Of a stretch of 64,000 nucleotides of DNA, positions 34,801-44,264 are shown in pieces (position 1 is the first letter of the stretch; every line of letters starts with the position of its first letter). The translations under genes were made by a program, and so were the position numbers. Origin of the DNA: Alphaproteobacteria bacterium (GTDB lineage Bacteria; Myxococcota_A; UBA796; GCA-2862545). The notes beneath the pieces were generated by a model. It was not told where the DNA came from. It did not search any database and saw only the letters and a list, made by a program, of their open reading frames with translations. The DNA lies in the NCBI GenBank assembly GCA_020632875.1, contig JACKET010000015.1, positions 1 through 64,000 of the forward strand. The letters are read 5' to 3'.

Positions 34801-37800
34801 TCATGGGCCCGCTTCGCGCAGCAGCGCCACCAGATCGTCGGCCGACAGGCGACTCACCTGCTCGCTCCCCTCCAGGATCTGGTCCGCCAGATCCCGCTTC
34901 CGCGCGTGCAGCGCCACGATCTGCTCCTCCACGGTCCCCCGCGCCACCACCCGGTAGACCGTCACCGGACGCTGCTGCCCGATGCGGTGCGCCCGGTCCG
35001 ACGCCTGGTCCTCGACCGCCGGGTTCCACCACGGGTCCATGTGGAGCACGTAGTCCGCCGCCGTGAGGTTCAGGCCCGTCCCGCCCGCCTTCAGGCTGAT
35101 CAGGAAGAACGGCACGTCCCCGCTCTGGAACTCCGCCACCAGCGCGTCCCGGCGCGCAGCGGGCGTGGACCCGTCGAGGTACGCGTAGCCGAGCCCCTCG
35201 TCGTCCAGGACCTCGCGGAGCAGCTGGAGGTGCTTCACGAACTGCGAGAACACCAGCGCGCGATGGCCCGCATCGTGGAGGTCCCGCACCAGGCGCCGGA
35301 ACGCCTTCGTCTTCGAGCTCTCCCCTTCGAAATCGGGGAATACGAGCCGCGGCGAGCAAGCCAGCTGGCGGAGCCGGGACAGGCGCCCCAGCACGTCCAT
35401 CGCCCCGGACCCCTCGTCGAGGCTCTCGAGCGCCTCCAGCCGCTGCGCCTCGTACAGACGGGCCTCCTCGGGGCTGAGCTCGACGTGGTGCGCGACCTCG
35501 GTGCGGGACGGGAGGTCGTCGAGGACCGCGTCCTTCGTCCGCCGCAGCAGGAACGGGCTCACGAGGGCCTTCAGGCTCCGGCGCGCCTCCCCGTCCCCGG
35601 CCTCGACCGGACGGGCGAAACGCTCCGCGAACCGCCGCGCGGGCCCCAACAGGCCGGGCAGGACGACCGACATCTGTGCGTGGAGCTCGCCGAGATGGTT
35701 CTCGATGGGCGTGCCCGTGAGCGCGAGCCGGAAGCCCGCCTGGATGCGCAGCGCCGCTTGGTGACGCTGGGTCTTCGGGTTCTTCAGCGCCTGGGACTCG
35801 TCGAAGACGACCGTGCTCCACGTCCGCGTCGCCAGGAGGTCGACCCGGTGGACGAGCAGGCCGTAGCTGCACACCACCACGTCCGCCGGACCCAGGGCAT
35901 CGAGGTCGGCCGCACCGATCTCCCGGAGCCGCTGCACGGACAGGCCGGGAGCGAACCGGCGGCTCTCCTCCACCCAGTTGCCCCCGACCGAGGTCGGCGC
36001 GACGACGAGCGCGGGCCCGTCCCGCCGGCGCGAGAGGAGGAGCGCGAGGGCGGTGATGGTCTTGCCGAGACCCATGTCGTCCGCGAGGATGGCGCCCGCA
36101 CCGAGGCCCGCGAGGCCGGAGAGCCACTGGAACGCCTCGCGCTGGTAGGGGCGCAGCTCCGCTTTCAGGCCGCGGGGGACCTCGGCGGGCTCGGGCTCCG
36201 CGAGGACCGCCTCGATCCGGGCCCGGGCGGGAGCGGTCGCGCTGCTCCCGTGGAGATCGAGGACGGAAGCGAGGGCCGAGGTCGCGAGGGGGTGGACGCG
36301 GATCGCGTCGCCCACGGGCTCCCCGAGACGCACGAGCGCATCCAGGCTGCGCCGGAGCTTCGACTCGAGCGCCAGGTAGCTGCCGTCGTCCAGCTCCACG
36401 AACCGCTCCCGGGCGGACAGGAACCTCCGGGCGAGGTCCGCCAGAGCGAGACGCTCGCCGTCGTCGAGCTCGATCGCGCCGCTCGCCTCGAACCACTCCC
36501 GCGCGGTCCGGACCTGGATGCCGAACGTGCCGGACGGCCGACGGACGCGGATCTCTCCACCCTCCGGCCAGAGGACCGGGATCTCCCGTTCCCGCGCGGT
36601 GGCGATGAGGTCGAGCGCGGCCTCGATCTCCAGGAGGACCGCCTCTCCAGGCTCCATGTCCTCCAATCCCGGCAACGCCGCCGCCTGCGCGAGATGGACC
36701 TTCTCGAGGCCCAGATCCCGCGCGATGCGCACGCTCCCCATGCTCTCGGGGCCGAGCAGCACGCCCGCTCCCACACCAGGCGCCAGTCGCGGGCCCTCGG
36801 GGCCGGCCGGGAGCACGCCGAGGTCCACCGAGATGGCCGTCCCCACGGGCACGAGGAAGACATGCACGACCGGCGAGCCCTCCTGGACGGCCGCTTCGGG
36901 GGCCTCGGAGCGGAACAGGCTCCCCGCCCTCGCGACCAGCTCGCGGACGGCGGCTCTCGCGTCGGCCGGGAAGGTGAGCCCGCTCCCGATGACCTCGGCC
37001 GCCGCGCGCTGGTCGCTCTCCAACAGGATGACCTCGAAGGCGTTGCCCACCCGCTCCACGCGGACCGAGCCCACGTCCACCGCGGGCTCCAGCGCGACGC
37101 GGAGCCCGCCGGCCTCCTCCACCACCCGCAACACGGGCGTGCGCTTCACCACCCGGAGCGGCGTCCCGTTGGCATCGAACACGCACGGATGCCCGACGAG
37201 GGCGCGCCAGGTCGCGTAGGGGTCCCAGGCGTACTCGACCTCCGGGTAGCCACTCCAGCCCCGGTAGGTCCGTTTCCGGATCGCGGAGGCCAGGGTCCGA
37301 TCGGCGGGCGTCCAGGGCAGCGTGGGGTCCTCGACGCCGTGCAGTCGGGTGTCGGCGACCTTCCGGCCCGCCGACCAGCCGTCCTTGCGGGCCTTCTGTA
37401 CCCTCGCCTCGAGGTGGGGCTCGACGCCGCGGTAGAGCGTCAGGGTCCACGCCAGGCGCTCGTCCGGGCCCTGGACCTCCTCCGTCTTGGATGGTGCCGC
37501 CCCGAGCGCGCGCTCGAGTGCCGCCAGGGAGTCCTTCCACGCGGGCCGCACGCTCCGTAGCCGAGCCACGGGCCCGTCCGCCCCGGCCTCGATCGCATCC
37601 GCGAACACGACGAGCCCGAGCGCACGGAGCTCCTCGATGGCACGGTTCGCCCGGAGGGAGTCGAGCGACTCCCCTCGCCAGCACGCGACCAGCGCCTCCA
37701 GCACGACCGAGACGGGATGCGACGAGGGGATCGTGGCGGCCGTGGGATCGACCAGGCCCGCCACGTGCGTCCATCCGGTCGCGAGCCGGTCCGGCCCGAT

Positions 37801-38691
37801 GAAGCCGCCCTTCCAGGCCCGTTCGATCACGGCTTGCGCCTGCTTGATCCGCGACTTCGTCCCGTCGAGGACGTAGGCGACGGGGAGGTAGACCGCCTCG
37901 GGAGCGTGGGGGACGTAGTCGTTGCCGTAGAGCTTCCGCGCCGCCGCGAGGTGGGCTGCGTACAGGCGGGTCGCCGCTCGCGCGTCGCCGTCCAGGAGGG
38001 CCAGCATCGCCCGGCACTCCAGCGCTTCGTCCTCGGGGAGGTCCGCGAGCACGGCCCGCGCCAGGTCGAGGCGACCGCCCAACAGGTGGAGGCGGCCGGC
38101 CACGGTGCGGCGCCCGGGGGACCGGTGCTCCCGAGACGCCGCCCAGTCGTGCAGCTCGCCCAATGGCTCCCGCCAGTGGACGGATTGCTCGACGAGCTGT
38201 CCGACGACGAGCCGCACGCCCATGTCGGTGAGCCGCTCGAGCATCGATGCGTCGAGGGGGTCGAGGAACCACCGCCGGAGGTCGAGGAACACGTTCCCGC
38301 GGGCGCTCTTCAGGATGACTCGAACGGTCTCGTCGTCCCCGGCCAGCAGTGCGCGGCGCAGGGCCCGTTGGATCACGTGCGCGCCGCTCTCGATGTACCC
38401 GTAGCGGGTGAAGAAGGGCTCGACCTCGCCGAGCGCGGCGTAGATCTCGAACACCCGGCCCTCGCTCCACAGGCGCCGGAAGTGGGGCTCGGGATCGGCC
38501 AACGCGTACCGACCGTCGTGCACGAGTCCCGGGGTGGTGGCGACGAGCTCGAGGATGTCGTCCCGGTTCGGCTTCCGGCCCGCGATGCGTACGCCGGCCG
38601 AGCCGAGCAGCTTCAGGATTGCCGTCTGGGTGAGACCGCCCTCTGCGACCGCGAGGAGATCGACCAGCATCTGTTGGGGGCTGTGAATCAT
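34801..38691 (-). CDS. SNF2/RapA-type DEAD-like helicase
   Basis: 1296 residues from ATG 38691; ATG 38712 is an alternative that falls in the repeat element upstream. The N-terminal 780 residues are helical and repeat-like, with no known domain. The C-terminal 500 residues are a complete Snf2 motor: motif I AGAILADDMGLGKTITALAL, motif II VVFDESQALKNP, motif III LALTGTPIENHLG, and helicase-C HRALVFSQFVKHLQLL, FFLISLKAGGTGLNLTAAD and DRAHRIGQQRPVTVYRVV. This class remodels nucleoprotein or recycles RNA polymerase (RapA); Snf2 proteins with large N-terminal domains are common in Myxococcota. Its partner follows after 7 bp. Confidence 0.9.
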   Translation of the reverse strand: MIHSPQQMLVDLLAVAEGGLTQTAILKLLGSAGVRIAGRKPNRDDILELVATTPGLVHDGRYALADPEPHFRRLWSEGRVFEIYAALGEVEPFFTRYGYIESGAHVIQRALRRALLAGDDETVRVILKSARGNVFLDLRRWFLDPLDASMLERLTDMGVRLVVGQLVEQSVHWREPLGELHDWAASREHRSPGRRTVAGRLHLLGGRLDLARAVLADLPEDEALECRAMLALLDGDARAATRLYAAHLAAARKLYGNDYVPHAPEAVYLPVAYVLDGTKSRIKQAQAVIERAWKGGFIGPDRLATGWTHVAGLVDPTAATIPSSHPVSVVLEALVACWRGESLDSLRANRAIEELRALGLVVFADAIEAGADGPVARLRSVRPAWKDSLAALERALGAAPSKTEEVQGPDERLAWTLTLYRGVEPHLEARVQKARKDGWSAGRKVADTRLHGVEDPTLPWTPADRTLASAIRKRTYRGWSGYPEVEYAWDPYATWRALVGHPCVFDANGTPLRVVKRTPVLRVVEEAGGLRVALEPAVDVGSVRVERVGNAFEVILLESDQRAAAEVIGSGLTFPADARAAVRELVARAGSLFRSEAPEAAVQEGSPVVHVFLVPVGTAISVDLGVLPAGPEGPRLAPGVGAGVLLGPESMGSVRIARDLGLEKVHLAQAAALPGLEDMEPGEAVLLEIEAALDLIATAREREIPVLWPEGGEIRVRRPSGTFGIQVRTAREWFEASGAIELDDGERLALADLARRFLSARERFVELDDGSYLALESKLRRSLDALVRLGEPVGDAIRVHPLATSALASVLDLHGSSATAPARARIEAVLAEPEPAEVPRGLKAELRPYQREAFQWLSGLAGLGAGAILADDMGLGKTITALALLLSRRRDGPALVVAPTSVGGNWVEESRRFAPGLSVQRLREIGAADLDALGPADVVVCSYGLLVHRVDLLATRTWSTVVFDESQALKNPKTQRHQAALRIQAGFRLALTGTPIENHLGELHAQMSVVLPGLLGPARRFAERFARPVEAGDGEARRSLKALVSPFLLRRTKDAVLDDLPSRTEVAHHVELSPEEARLYEAQRLEALESLDEGSGAMDVLGRLSRLRQLACSPRLVFPDFEGESSKTKAFRRLVRDLHDAGHRALVFSQFVKHLQLLREVLDDEGLGYAYLDGSTPAARRDALVAEFQSGDVPFFLISLKAGGTGLNLTAADYVLHMDPWWNPAVEDQASDRAHRIGQQRPVTVYRVVARGTVEEQIVALHARKRDLADQILEGSEQVSRLSADDLVALLREAGP

Positions 38692-38707
38692 GGCAGTGCG
38701 TATCCCG

Positions 38708-38912
38708 GGCATCCGGTGGGGAACGCATCCTCGCCGGAAGCATCGGGGGTTCAACGCATCCTGGACGGGCCGTCGGGGCCTGGCGGCCTTGCGGTGCCGA
38801 CGATTACCAGCCTTTGCTCGTTGGCCGGATCGGCCCGCGGGAACGCGAAGGGGCCCGAGGATGCGTTTAACCCCCGATGCCTCGGCGCAGGATGCGTACG
38901 TGGGTCGATGCC
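38708..38912. mobile_element. 205-bp inverted-repeat element, copy A
   Basis: Fills almost the whole gap between the ECF42-type sigma gene and the helicase. Both ends read GGCATC inward and continue in imperfect terminal repeats of about 55 bp, each holding two ACGCATCCT motifs flanking GCATCGGGGGTTCAACGC (right arm: TTTAACGC form). A second copy of the same 205-bp length lies at 55525-55729 in opposite orientation. The arms are nearly identical between copies; the middle 90 bp are more diverged. No coding capacity, so MITE-like or REP-like. Could form a cruciform or RNA hairpin. Confidence 0.75.
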
Positions 38913-38915
38913 TCC

Positions 38916-40139
38916 CTACCGAGCCGCGAGCCGCCTCGCGAGGCTCGCCCGCACCGCGTCGCTCGGCGCACCCGCGAGCGCCGCCCGCCGGTGCCGTTCG
39001 GCCACCTCGGCGTCCCCCGCCCTCAGGTGGAGGTCGGCCAGCACCGCCGACCACAGGTACGAGCCCTCCAGCCAGCCCGGCGGCGCGAAGCCCGCGAGCA
39101 GCGCGAGCCCCGCATCGGGACCCTGATCCTCCGCGACCGCCAGCGCCCGGTTCAGCCGATGCAGCGGCGAAGGCGCGACCCGCTCCAGCAGGGCGTAGCT
39201 CTCCGCGATCCGCCGCCAGCGGGTCTCCCGGACCGACGGAGCCAGGCAGTGCTCCGCCGCGATGCCCGCTTCGAGGTGGTACCGCGACAACCCCTCGCCG
39301 GACGCCGATTCCGCGAGCCACCAGAGGCCGCGCTCGATCCGGCGCGCGTCCCACGCCGTCCGATCCTGCTCCGCGAGCAGGACCAGGCCCGCCGCGTCGA
39401 CCCGACTCGACAGCCGGGCGCGATGCAGGTGGAACAGCGCCACCAGCGCCGCGGTTGCCGGCGTCCTGCCGACGGGGTGCTCGGCCAGCATCTCCGCGAG
39501 CCGCAGGGCCTCGTCGCACAGCTCCGCGCGGATGGCGAGGTCGGCGTGCGAGGACAGGTAGCCCTCGGTGAACAGCAGGTACAGCACCTCGTGGACCCGG
39601 CCGAGGCGGGCCGCGTACTCCCCGGGCTCGAGGGCCTCGGGCAGGCCGCCCCCCTCCTGGAGCCGCGCGCGCGCACGGGAGAGCCGCCGGTAGACGTTGG
39701 CCTCCGTCGTGAACAGGCGCTCGGCGACCTCGCGGACGTCGAAGCCGCACAGGGTCTTCAGCGCCAGGGCGACCTGCGAGTCGGCGGGCACGCGCGCATC
39801 GCAGCAGAGGAACAGCATCCGGAGCATCTCGTCGCGCATCTCGCCCGCGAGCGCCCCCTCGGGAGGATACGTCTCCGGGATGGCAGGCAGCGCGTCCAGG
39901 GCCGCTCGCCGACCGCGCGCCCGGAACCCGTCGACCAGCTTGTTCAGCGCGACCCGTCGCAGCCAGGTCGAGGGATTGTCCGGAAGCCCGGTGTGCGGCC
40001 AGCGCTCCAGCGCCGTGAGGAGCGCCGCCTGCGCGGCGTCTTCGGCCTCCGCGAGGTGATGCGCACCGGCCCGTCGCGTCAGCGCCGCGACGAGCCCGGC
40101 GTACTCGCGTCGGAAGAAGTGCTCCGGCAGCGCGGTCAT
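38916..40139 (-). CDS. ECF-type RNA polymerase sigma factor, ECF42-like
   Basis: 407 residues from ATG 40139, which overlaps the DGPF/YCII gene stop (ATGA). Region 2 is EYAGLVAALTRRAGAHHLAE through DNPSTWLRRVALNKLVDGFR; region 4 is AERLFTTEANVYRRLSRARA. A C-terminal extension of about 230 residues (helical, TPR-like; DUF6596) contains VLYLLFTEGYLSSHADLAIR and LHRLNRALAVAEDQGPDAGL. This architecture and the DGPF partner identify ECF42, a group without anti-sigma factor whose C-terminal extension is needed for activity. Target promoters unknown. Confidence 0.9.
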   Translation of the reverse strand: MTALPEHFFRREYAGLVAALTRRAGAHHLAEAEDAAQAALLTALERWPHTGLPDNPSTWLRRVALNKLVDGFRARGRRAALDALPAIPETYPPEGALAGEMRDEMLRMLFLCCDARVPADSQVALALKTLCGFDVREVAERLFTTEANVYRRLSRARARLQEGGGLPEALEPGEYAARLGRVHEVLYLLFTEGYLSSHADLAIRAELCDEALRLAEMLAEHPVGRTPATAALVALFHLHRARLSSRVDAAGLVLLAEQDRTAWDARRIERGLWWLAESASGEGLSRYHLEAGIAAEHCLAPSVRETRWRRIAESYALLERVAPSPLHRLNRALAVAEDQGPDAGLALLAGFAPPGWLEGSYLWSAVLADLHLRAGDAEVAERHRRAALAGAPSDAVRASLARRLAAR

Positions 40140-40480
40140 CCGGGCCGGTGGATCTCGACCACCTCGACGCCGGACCCGGGCCGCACGAGGCCCGGACACG
40201 CCGACGCCACCTCGACGGCACCATCGAGATCGTCGGCCTGGACGATCATGTAGCCGCCGACGAGCTCCTTCACCTCGACGAACGGGCCGTCCTTGGCGTC
40301 CTGCGCGTGGACCAGGCGCCCGCTCCCGAGCCGACCGCCCATGTCGACGATCCGGTCGCCGAAGGTGTCCTGCCAGGCGGCGAACCGCGCGTACATCTCC
40401 TGCATCCGGGCGGGAGAGGGCTGCTCGCCGCCAGCTTCGGACGACGGCAGGCTGCGTTGGAGACAGAGGTAGGTGGGCAT
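40136..40480 (-). CDS. DGPF/YCII-family protein, ECF42 partner
   Basis: 114 residues from ATG 40480, upstream extension rejected. Contains the DGPF signature (AKDGPFVEVKELVGGYMIVQ) of the YCII-related family, a small ferredoxin-like fold. Genes of this family usually accompany ECF42 sigma factors and may be their targets or regulators. The stop overlaps the sigma gene ATG. No catalytic role has been established for the family; a regulatory role is inference. Confidence 0.88.
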   Translation of the reverse strand: MPTYLCLQRSLPSSEAGGEQPSPARMQEMYARFAAWQDTFGDRIVDMGGRLGSGRLVHAQDAKDGPFVEVKELVGGYMIVQADDLDGAVEVASACPGLVRPGSGVEVVEIHRPG

Positions 40481-40580
40481 GCGGGCTCCTGTTCGTGGCG
40501 CCGACCCGAGCGGCCGACACCCGATGACGCGCGAGTCGGCAGGAGTTGGACACCGCTCCCGCATATTCCCGCAGAACCCG

Positions 40581-41495
40581 TCAGGACGCGGGCATGTGCT
40601 CCGCGGCCCAGTCCGCGAACCCCGTCAGGCCGTCGCCGTACACGGAGCGCGTGTTCGCCAGCTTCTGCTCGGCGTCCGGACCGAGGTACGTGTACCCCTC
40701 GAACCACTGGAACATCTCGCGCAGCTCGCTCGCGCCCGGGAAGAACCCGTCGTACACCTCGGCCGGGACCTGGCGGACCGCCATCCGGTGCCCCTGCGCG
40801 TTCAGCGTCTCGACGAGGTCGTTCCAGCTCACCAGGCCCGGGGCCACGCCGAGGTGCTCGCCATGCCCCACGAGGTCGGGCTGCTCGAAGGCCCGGGCGA
40901 CCACCTTGCCCACCTCCGACACGTCACCCGCGTGGATCGACCGGCTGGCCGGGTCCATCGGCACGACCCAGCCCTGGACCCCGTCGCCGAGCGGCTGGGG
41001 CGACAGCATCCCCGTGAAGTTCTGGTAGTACATGGGCGCCTCGACGAACGTGTGGAAGCGGAAGCCGGCTCCGGCGACCACCGCATCGACCGCGGCCTTC
41101 CCGGTGAAGTGGTGCACGGCGAGGCGCCCGCCCGACAGGCGCTTCGAGTCGGGCAGCGTGGACCACACGAAGTGCTCGACCCCCGCCTCGCGCGCGGCGG
41201 CCACGGCGGACGCGCCCTGCTCTGTCTCGGAGCTCTCCCCCTGCGCGAGCTCCCAGAAGCTGGTCACGACGAAGGCCCCGTAGGCACCCGCGAATGCGGC
41301 CGGGAGCGTGGACGGGTCGTTCAGATCGGCGGCGACGACCTCGACCCCACGTGCGGCGAGGGCGACGGCCCGGTCGCTGGACGGGTCGCGGGTGAGCACG
41401 CGGACCGCGAACCGCCCGCGCTCGAGCAGCGCGTCCACGACGCCTCCTCCCTGGGCTCCGGTTCCTCCGACGACGGCGATGATGGGCTTCGACAT
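40581..41495 (-). CDS. NmrA-family NAD(P)-binding protein
   Basis: 304 residues from ATG 41495. The N-terminal Rossmann motif is SKPIIAVVGGTGAQGGGVVD, then LTRDPSSDRAVALAARGVEV and FVVTSFWE. Conserved YYQNFTGMLSPQPLGDGV and SVYGDGLTGFADWAAEHMPA agree with the NmrA/HSCARG family, atypical short-chain dehydrogenases that often sense NADP(H) rather than catalyse. It is divergent from a LysR-type regulator, a typical regulator-target pair. Confidence 0.88.
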   Translation of the reverse strand: MSKPIIAVVGGTGAQGGGVVDALLERGRFAVRVLTRDPSSDRAVALAARGVEVVAADLNDPSTLPAAFAGAYGAFVVTSFWELAQGESSETEQGASAVAAAREAGVEHFVWSTLPDSKRLSGGRLAVHHFTGKAAVDAVVAGAGFRFHTFVEAPMYYQNFTGMLSPQPLGDGVQGWVVPMDPASRSIHAGDVSEVGKVVARAFEQPDLVGHGEHLGVAPGLVSWNDLVETLNAQGHRMAVRQVPAEVYDGFFPGASELREMFQWFEGYTYLGPDAEQKLANTRSVYGDGLTGFADWAAEHMPAS

Positions 41496-41546
41496 GACGA
41501 CCTCCTGGATGGGACACCGCAACCCTAGCCCCGTGCACCGACATCA

Positions 41547-41581
41547 CAATGGACTAGAATCACACGCCACCTGTCCATTTG
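41547..41581. promoter_or_regulatory. LysR-type operator candidate
   Basis: CAATGGAC at 41547-41554 and GTCCATTTG at 41573-41581 form an inverted repeat with 18 bases between, in the 94-bp divergent gap between the NmrA and LysR genes. LysR-type regulators bind such dyads. Confidence 0.5.
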
Positions 41582-41589
41582 GATCACAC

Positions 41590-42471
41590 ATGCCGAGCCC
41601 CGAGCGCCTGCAGGAGTTCACCGTCGTCGCGCAGCGCGGGTCCATCTCGGCCGCCGCCCGCTCGCTCGGCCTGCCGCGCGCCACGCTGAGCCGCCGCATG
41701 TCGGGGCTGGAGGAGGAGCTCGGCGTCCGGCTGCTCCACCGCACGAGCCGCCGCATGGTGCTGACCCCCGCCGGCGAGGAGCTGCTGCGCCGCGCCCGCC
41801 GGCTCGTGGCCGACACCGAAGAGGCGTGGGCCGCGGTCCGTCGCCTCGACGACGTGCCGCGCGGGCTGCTCCGGATCTCGTCGACCTCGGGCTTCCTCGA
41901 CGCGCTCGTCGTGGCGTACCTCGAGGAGTTCCCCGAGGTGCAGATCGAGGTCCGCTCCACCACGCGCCACGTCGATCTCGTCGGCGAAGGCGTCGACGTC
42001 GCGCTGCGTTTCGGCGAGGTGCGCGACCCGAACCTGATCGTCCGCAAGGTCGCCGCCGGGCGCCGGCACGTCGTGGGCTCCCCGGCCTACTTCGCCCGTC
42101 GCGGCCGGCCCGCGCACGCCGAAGACCTCTCCGAGCACAGCTGCCTGGTGGGGTTCGCGGGCGAGTTCGACCCGCGCCGGCGCTGGCCACTCGTCGCGGG
42201 GGGCGAGGTCGAGGTCGGCGGTCGCCTCGCCGCCAACGACATCCGGGTCCTCGCCGCGGGTGCCCGCGCCGGCCTCGGCCTCGCGCTGCTCCCCGACGCC
42301 GCCGTCGCGAGCAGCGTGGAGGCCGGGGAGCTCGAGGTCGTGCTCGAGGGCATCGTCGAGGCCGACGCGTCCGTCAGCATCGTGTACGCGGACCGCGAGT
42401 TCATCGAGCCCCGGGTCCGCGTGTTCGTCGACCGGGCCGTCGGGTTCCTGCGGAACCGCTTCCCGGTGTGA
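41590..42471 (+). CDS. LysR-family transcriptional regulator
   Basis: 293 residues from ATG 41590. N-terminal winged HTH ERLQEFTVVAQRGSISAAAR, then RSLGLPRATLSRRMSGLEEE and LGVRLLHRTSRRMVLTPAGE; effector domain LLRISSTSGFLDALVVAYLE and VDVALRFGEVRDPNLIVRK. Typical length. It is divergent from the NmrA-like gene across 94 bp with a dyad that it may bind, so it probably regulates that gene and itself. The inducer is unknown. Confidence 0.93.
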   Translation: MPSPERLQEFTVVAQRGSISAAARSLGLPRATLSRRMSGLEEELGVRLLHRTSRRMVLTPAGEELLRRARRLVADTEEAWAAVRRLDDVPRGLLRISSTSGFLDALVVAYLEEFPEVQIEVRSTTRHVDLVGEGVDVALRFGEVRDPNLIVRKVAAGRRHVVGSPAYFARRGRPAHAEDLSEHSCLVGFAGEFDPRRRWPLVAGGEVEVGGRLAANDIRVLAAGARAGLGLALLPDAAVASSVEAGELEVVLEGIVEADASVSIVYADREFIEPRVRVFVDRAVGFLRNRFPV

Positions 42472-42474
42472 GCC

Positions 42475-44115
42475 TCAGGGCACCGAGAGCGTCGCGCGGA
42501 ACAGGCGCGTCCCGCTGGACCCGCAGTCCGCACCGTCCCAGATGAACTCCGCACCCGGGACCACCCCGCCCCACGGCGCGCTCCCGTTCGGGCCACACGA
42601 GACCGGCGTGTTCCACGCCGAGTCGTCGAAGTTGCGATTCGCCCAGCCCGCCGGCTCGCCGCCGGTCGCGTTGTACGACACCCAGTCGGTCGTGTTCGAG
42701 CTCAGCACCATGTTGCCGTCCGCGTCGAGCACGCGCAGCTGCATCATCGCCGACGCGCCCTGATCGACGGCGTGCACAGCCACCGTGTGGTCGCCGGTGG
42801 CCAGGCGGTCGACGACCCTCGAGATCGTCGGCCAGTCCGGGTTCGTCGCGACCTGAGCGCCGTCGATGTACAGCGTGAACACGTTGTCCGCCGTGCCCTC
42901 GAACGTGAACGCCGCCGGGTGCTCGAGCGAGATGCCGTCGATCAGGATGGAGTTCGACGCGCTCCCCGCCGGATCGAACCGGAGGGAGTCGATCGTGCCG
43001 TTCCAGTCCGCAACGGTCGACATGTCGAACACCATCTCGGTCACGTTCTGGTTCGCGGGGACCGGCAACGCCAGCGAGCGCGCCTCGGAGTACCCGAAAT
43101 CGGTGGTGCGCCGGAAGAACAGCTGCGCGCTCGTGGCCGGCCCGACCGACGCCAGCGGGATGACGACCTGGGAGTACGACGCGTCGAGGTCCAGCCCATC
43201 GGCGCTCAGGAGCTTCGGATCGCCCGTGGTCGGGGTCAGGATCAGCGAGCCCGCGGCGCCCACCTGCGCGAAGGTCTGGTCCGCGGTCCAGGTGCTCACG
43301 AGCTCGTTCGGCGAGAAGTACCAATCCGGCAGATCGGCATCGCCACACACCCACAGCCCGTCACCCACGATGGCCCCGCGACCGCTGCCGTCCCACAACA
43401 GGTCGCCCGTGGGGCAGTCGCCACCCGGCGAATTGGTGCTCCGCAGCGTCGGGTTCTGGATCTGGTAGGAGTACAGCGTGAACGGAGCGGCCGGCGCGTT
43501 CCCCACGTAGAACCGGTGGTTCGCGTACGCCGACTCCACGCAGAGCCAGTAGCCGTCGATCTGGAAGTCGGAGCCGACGAGCTCCATGCCCACCGGACAC
43601 TCGTACCAACCCGCCGACGGCGCCGACGTCAGGACCCCGTCGATGTAGTCGTACTTGGTGAACACGTTCGACCGGCCCACCGAGATCTGGAAGTCGGGCG
43701 GCCACACCGGGACGTCCGTGTCGGTGTCGGTATCCGCGTCCGTGTCCGCATCGGTGTCGGCGTCCGTGTCCGCATCGGTGTCGGCGTCCGTGTCGGCGTC
43801 CGTGTCCGTGTCCGCGTCGGTGTCCGTGTCCGCATCGGTATCGGTATCGGCGTCGGTGTCGGTGTCGGCGTCCGTGTCGGTGTCGGTGTCGGCGTCCGTG
43901 TCCGTGTCGGCGTCCGCGTCCGTGTCGGCGTCCGCATCGGAGTCGGCGTCCGTGTCCGCGTCGGCATCGGTGTCCGCGTCGGTGTCCGTGTCCGCGTCGG
44001 TGTCCGTGTCGGCATCGGTGTCCGTGTCCGTGTCCGTTTCGACATCGGTGTCTTCGTCCTTGTCCTTGCAGGCGAAGAGGAAGAGCGCGAGGGCGGCGAG
44101 CAGTCGGGGAGACAT
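42475..44115 (-). CDS. lipoprotein with Asp-Thr/Ala stalk and beta-rich C-terminal domain
   Basis: 546 residues from ATG 44115. Signal peptide SPRLLAALALFLFAC with lipobox LFAC (Cys 16), then KDKDEDTD and a 117-codon D-T-D-A tract. The C-terminal 400 residues have several Cys and Trp: APSAGWYECPVGMELVGSDF, LASVGPATSAQLFFRRTTDF, AFTFEGTADNVFTLYIDGAQ and SSNTTDWVSYNATGGEPAGW, resembling galactose-binding or jelly-roll modules. It probably lies on the outer surface and may bind sugar or calcium; this is inference. Same stalk architecture as the 25892 gene. 149 bp separate it from the kinase gene upstream on the same strand. Confidence 0.82.
   Translation of the reverse strand: MSPRLLAALALFLFACKDKDEDTDVETDTDTDTDADTDTDADTDTDADTDADADTDADSDADADTDADADTDTDADTDTDTDADTDTDADTDTDADTDTDADTDTDADTDADTDADTDADTDADTDADTDTDTDVPVWPPDFQISVGRSNVFTKYDYIDGVLTSAPSAGWYECPVGMELVGSDFQIDGYWLCVESAYANHRFYVGNAPAAPFTLYSYQIQNPTLRSTNSPGGDCPTGDLLWDGSGRGAIVGDGLWVCGDADLPDWYFSPNELVSTWTADQTFAQVGAAGSLILTPTTGDPKLLSADGLDLDASYSQVVIPLASVGPATSAQLFFRRTTDFGYSEARSLALPVPANQNVTEMVFDMSTVADWNGTIDSLRFDPAGSASNSILIDGISLEHPAAFTFEGTADNVFTLYIDGAQVATNPDWPTISRVVDRLATGDHTVAVHAVDQGASAMMQLRVLDADGNMVLSSNTTDWVSYNATGGEPAGWANRNFDDSAWNTPVSCGPNGSAPWGGVVPGAEFIWDGADCGSSGTRLFRATLSVP
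43714..44064 (-). repeat. Asp-Thr/Ala codon tract
   Basis: Repeated 6-bp and 12-bp units (GACACC, GACGCC, GACACGGACGCG on the coding strand) encoding about 117 residues of D-T-D-A. Almost the same length as the tract at 26000-26353 but using Thr/Ala rather than Ser. Confidence 0.9.
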
Positions 44116-44264
44116 GGCGGCTCCTGGAGAGTGGGTCGGATGTTCCAGCCTCTGTCCCCACGCAAGCCGGCGCTCCCACCCGCCACCCGACCCGAAGATT
44201 TTTCCGAGAAAGATCGGCGCACGCCCACAGACGCGCACAGGAAGCGGATCCGCGACCGGTGCCG

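Noticed and set aside
34801..40224. A very long minus-strand open frame reaching about 1807 codons
   Set aside because: Only the part from 38691 down is coding; the upstream 500 codons are Arg/Gly/Pro-rich and antisense or out of frame with the real sigma and DGPF genes.
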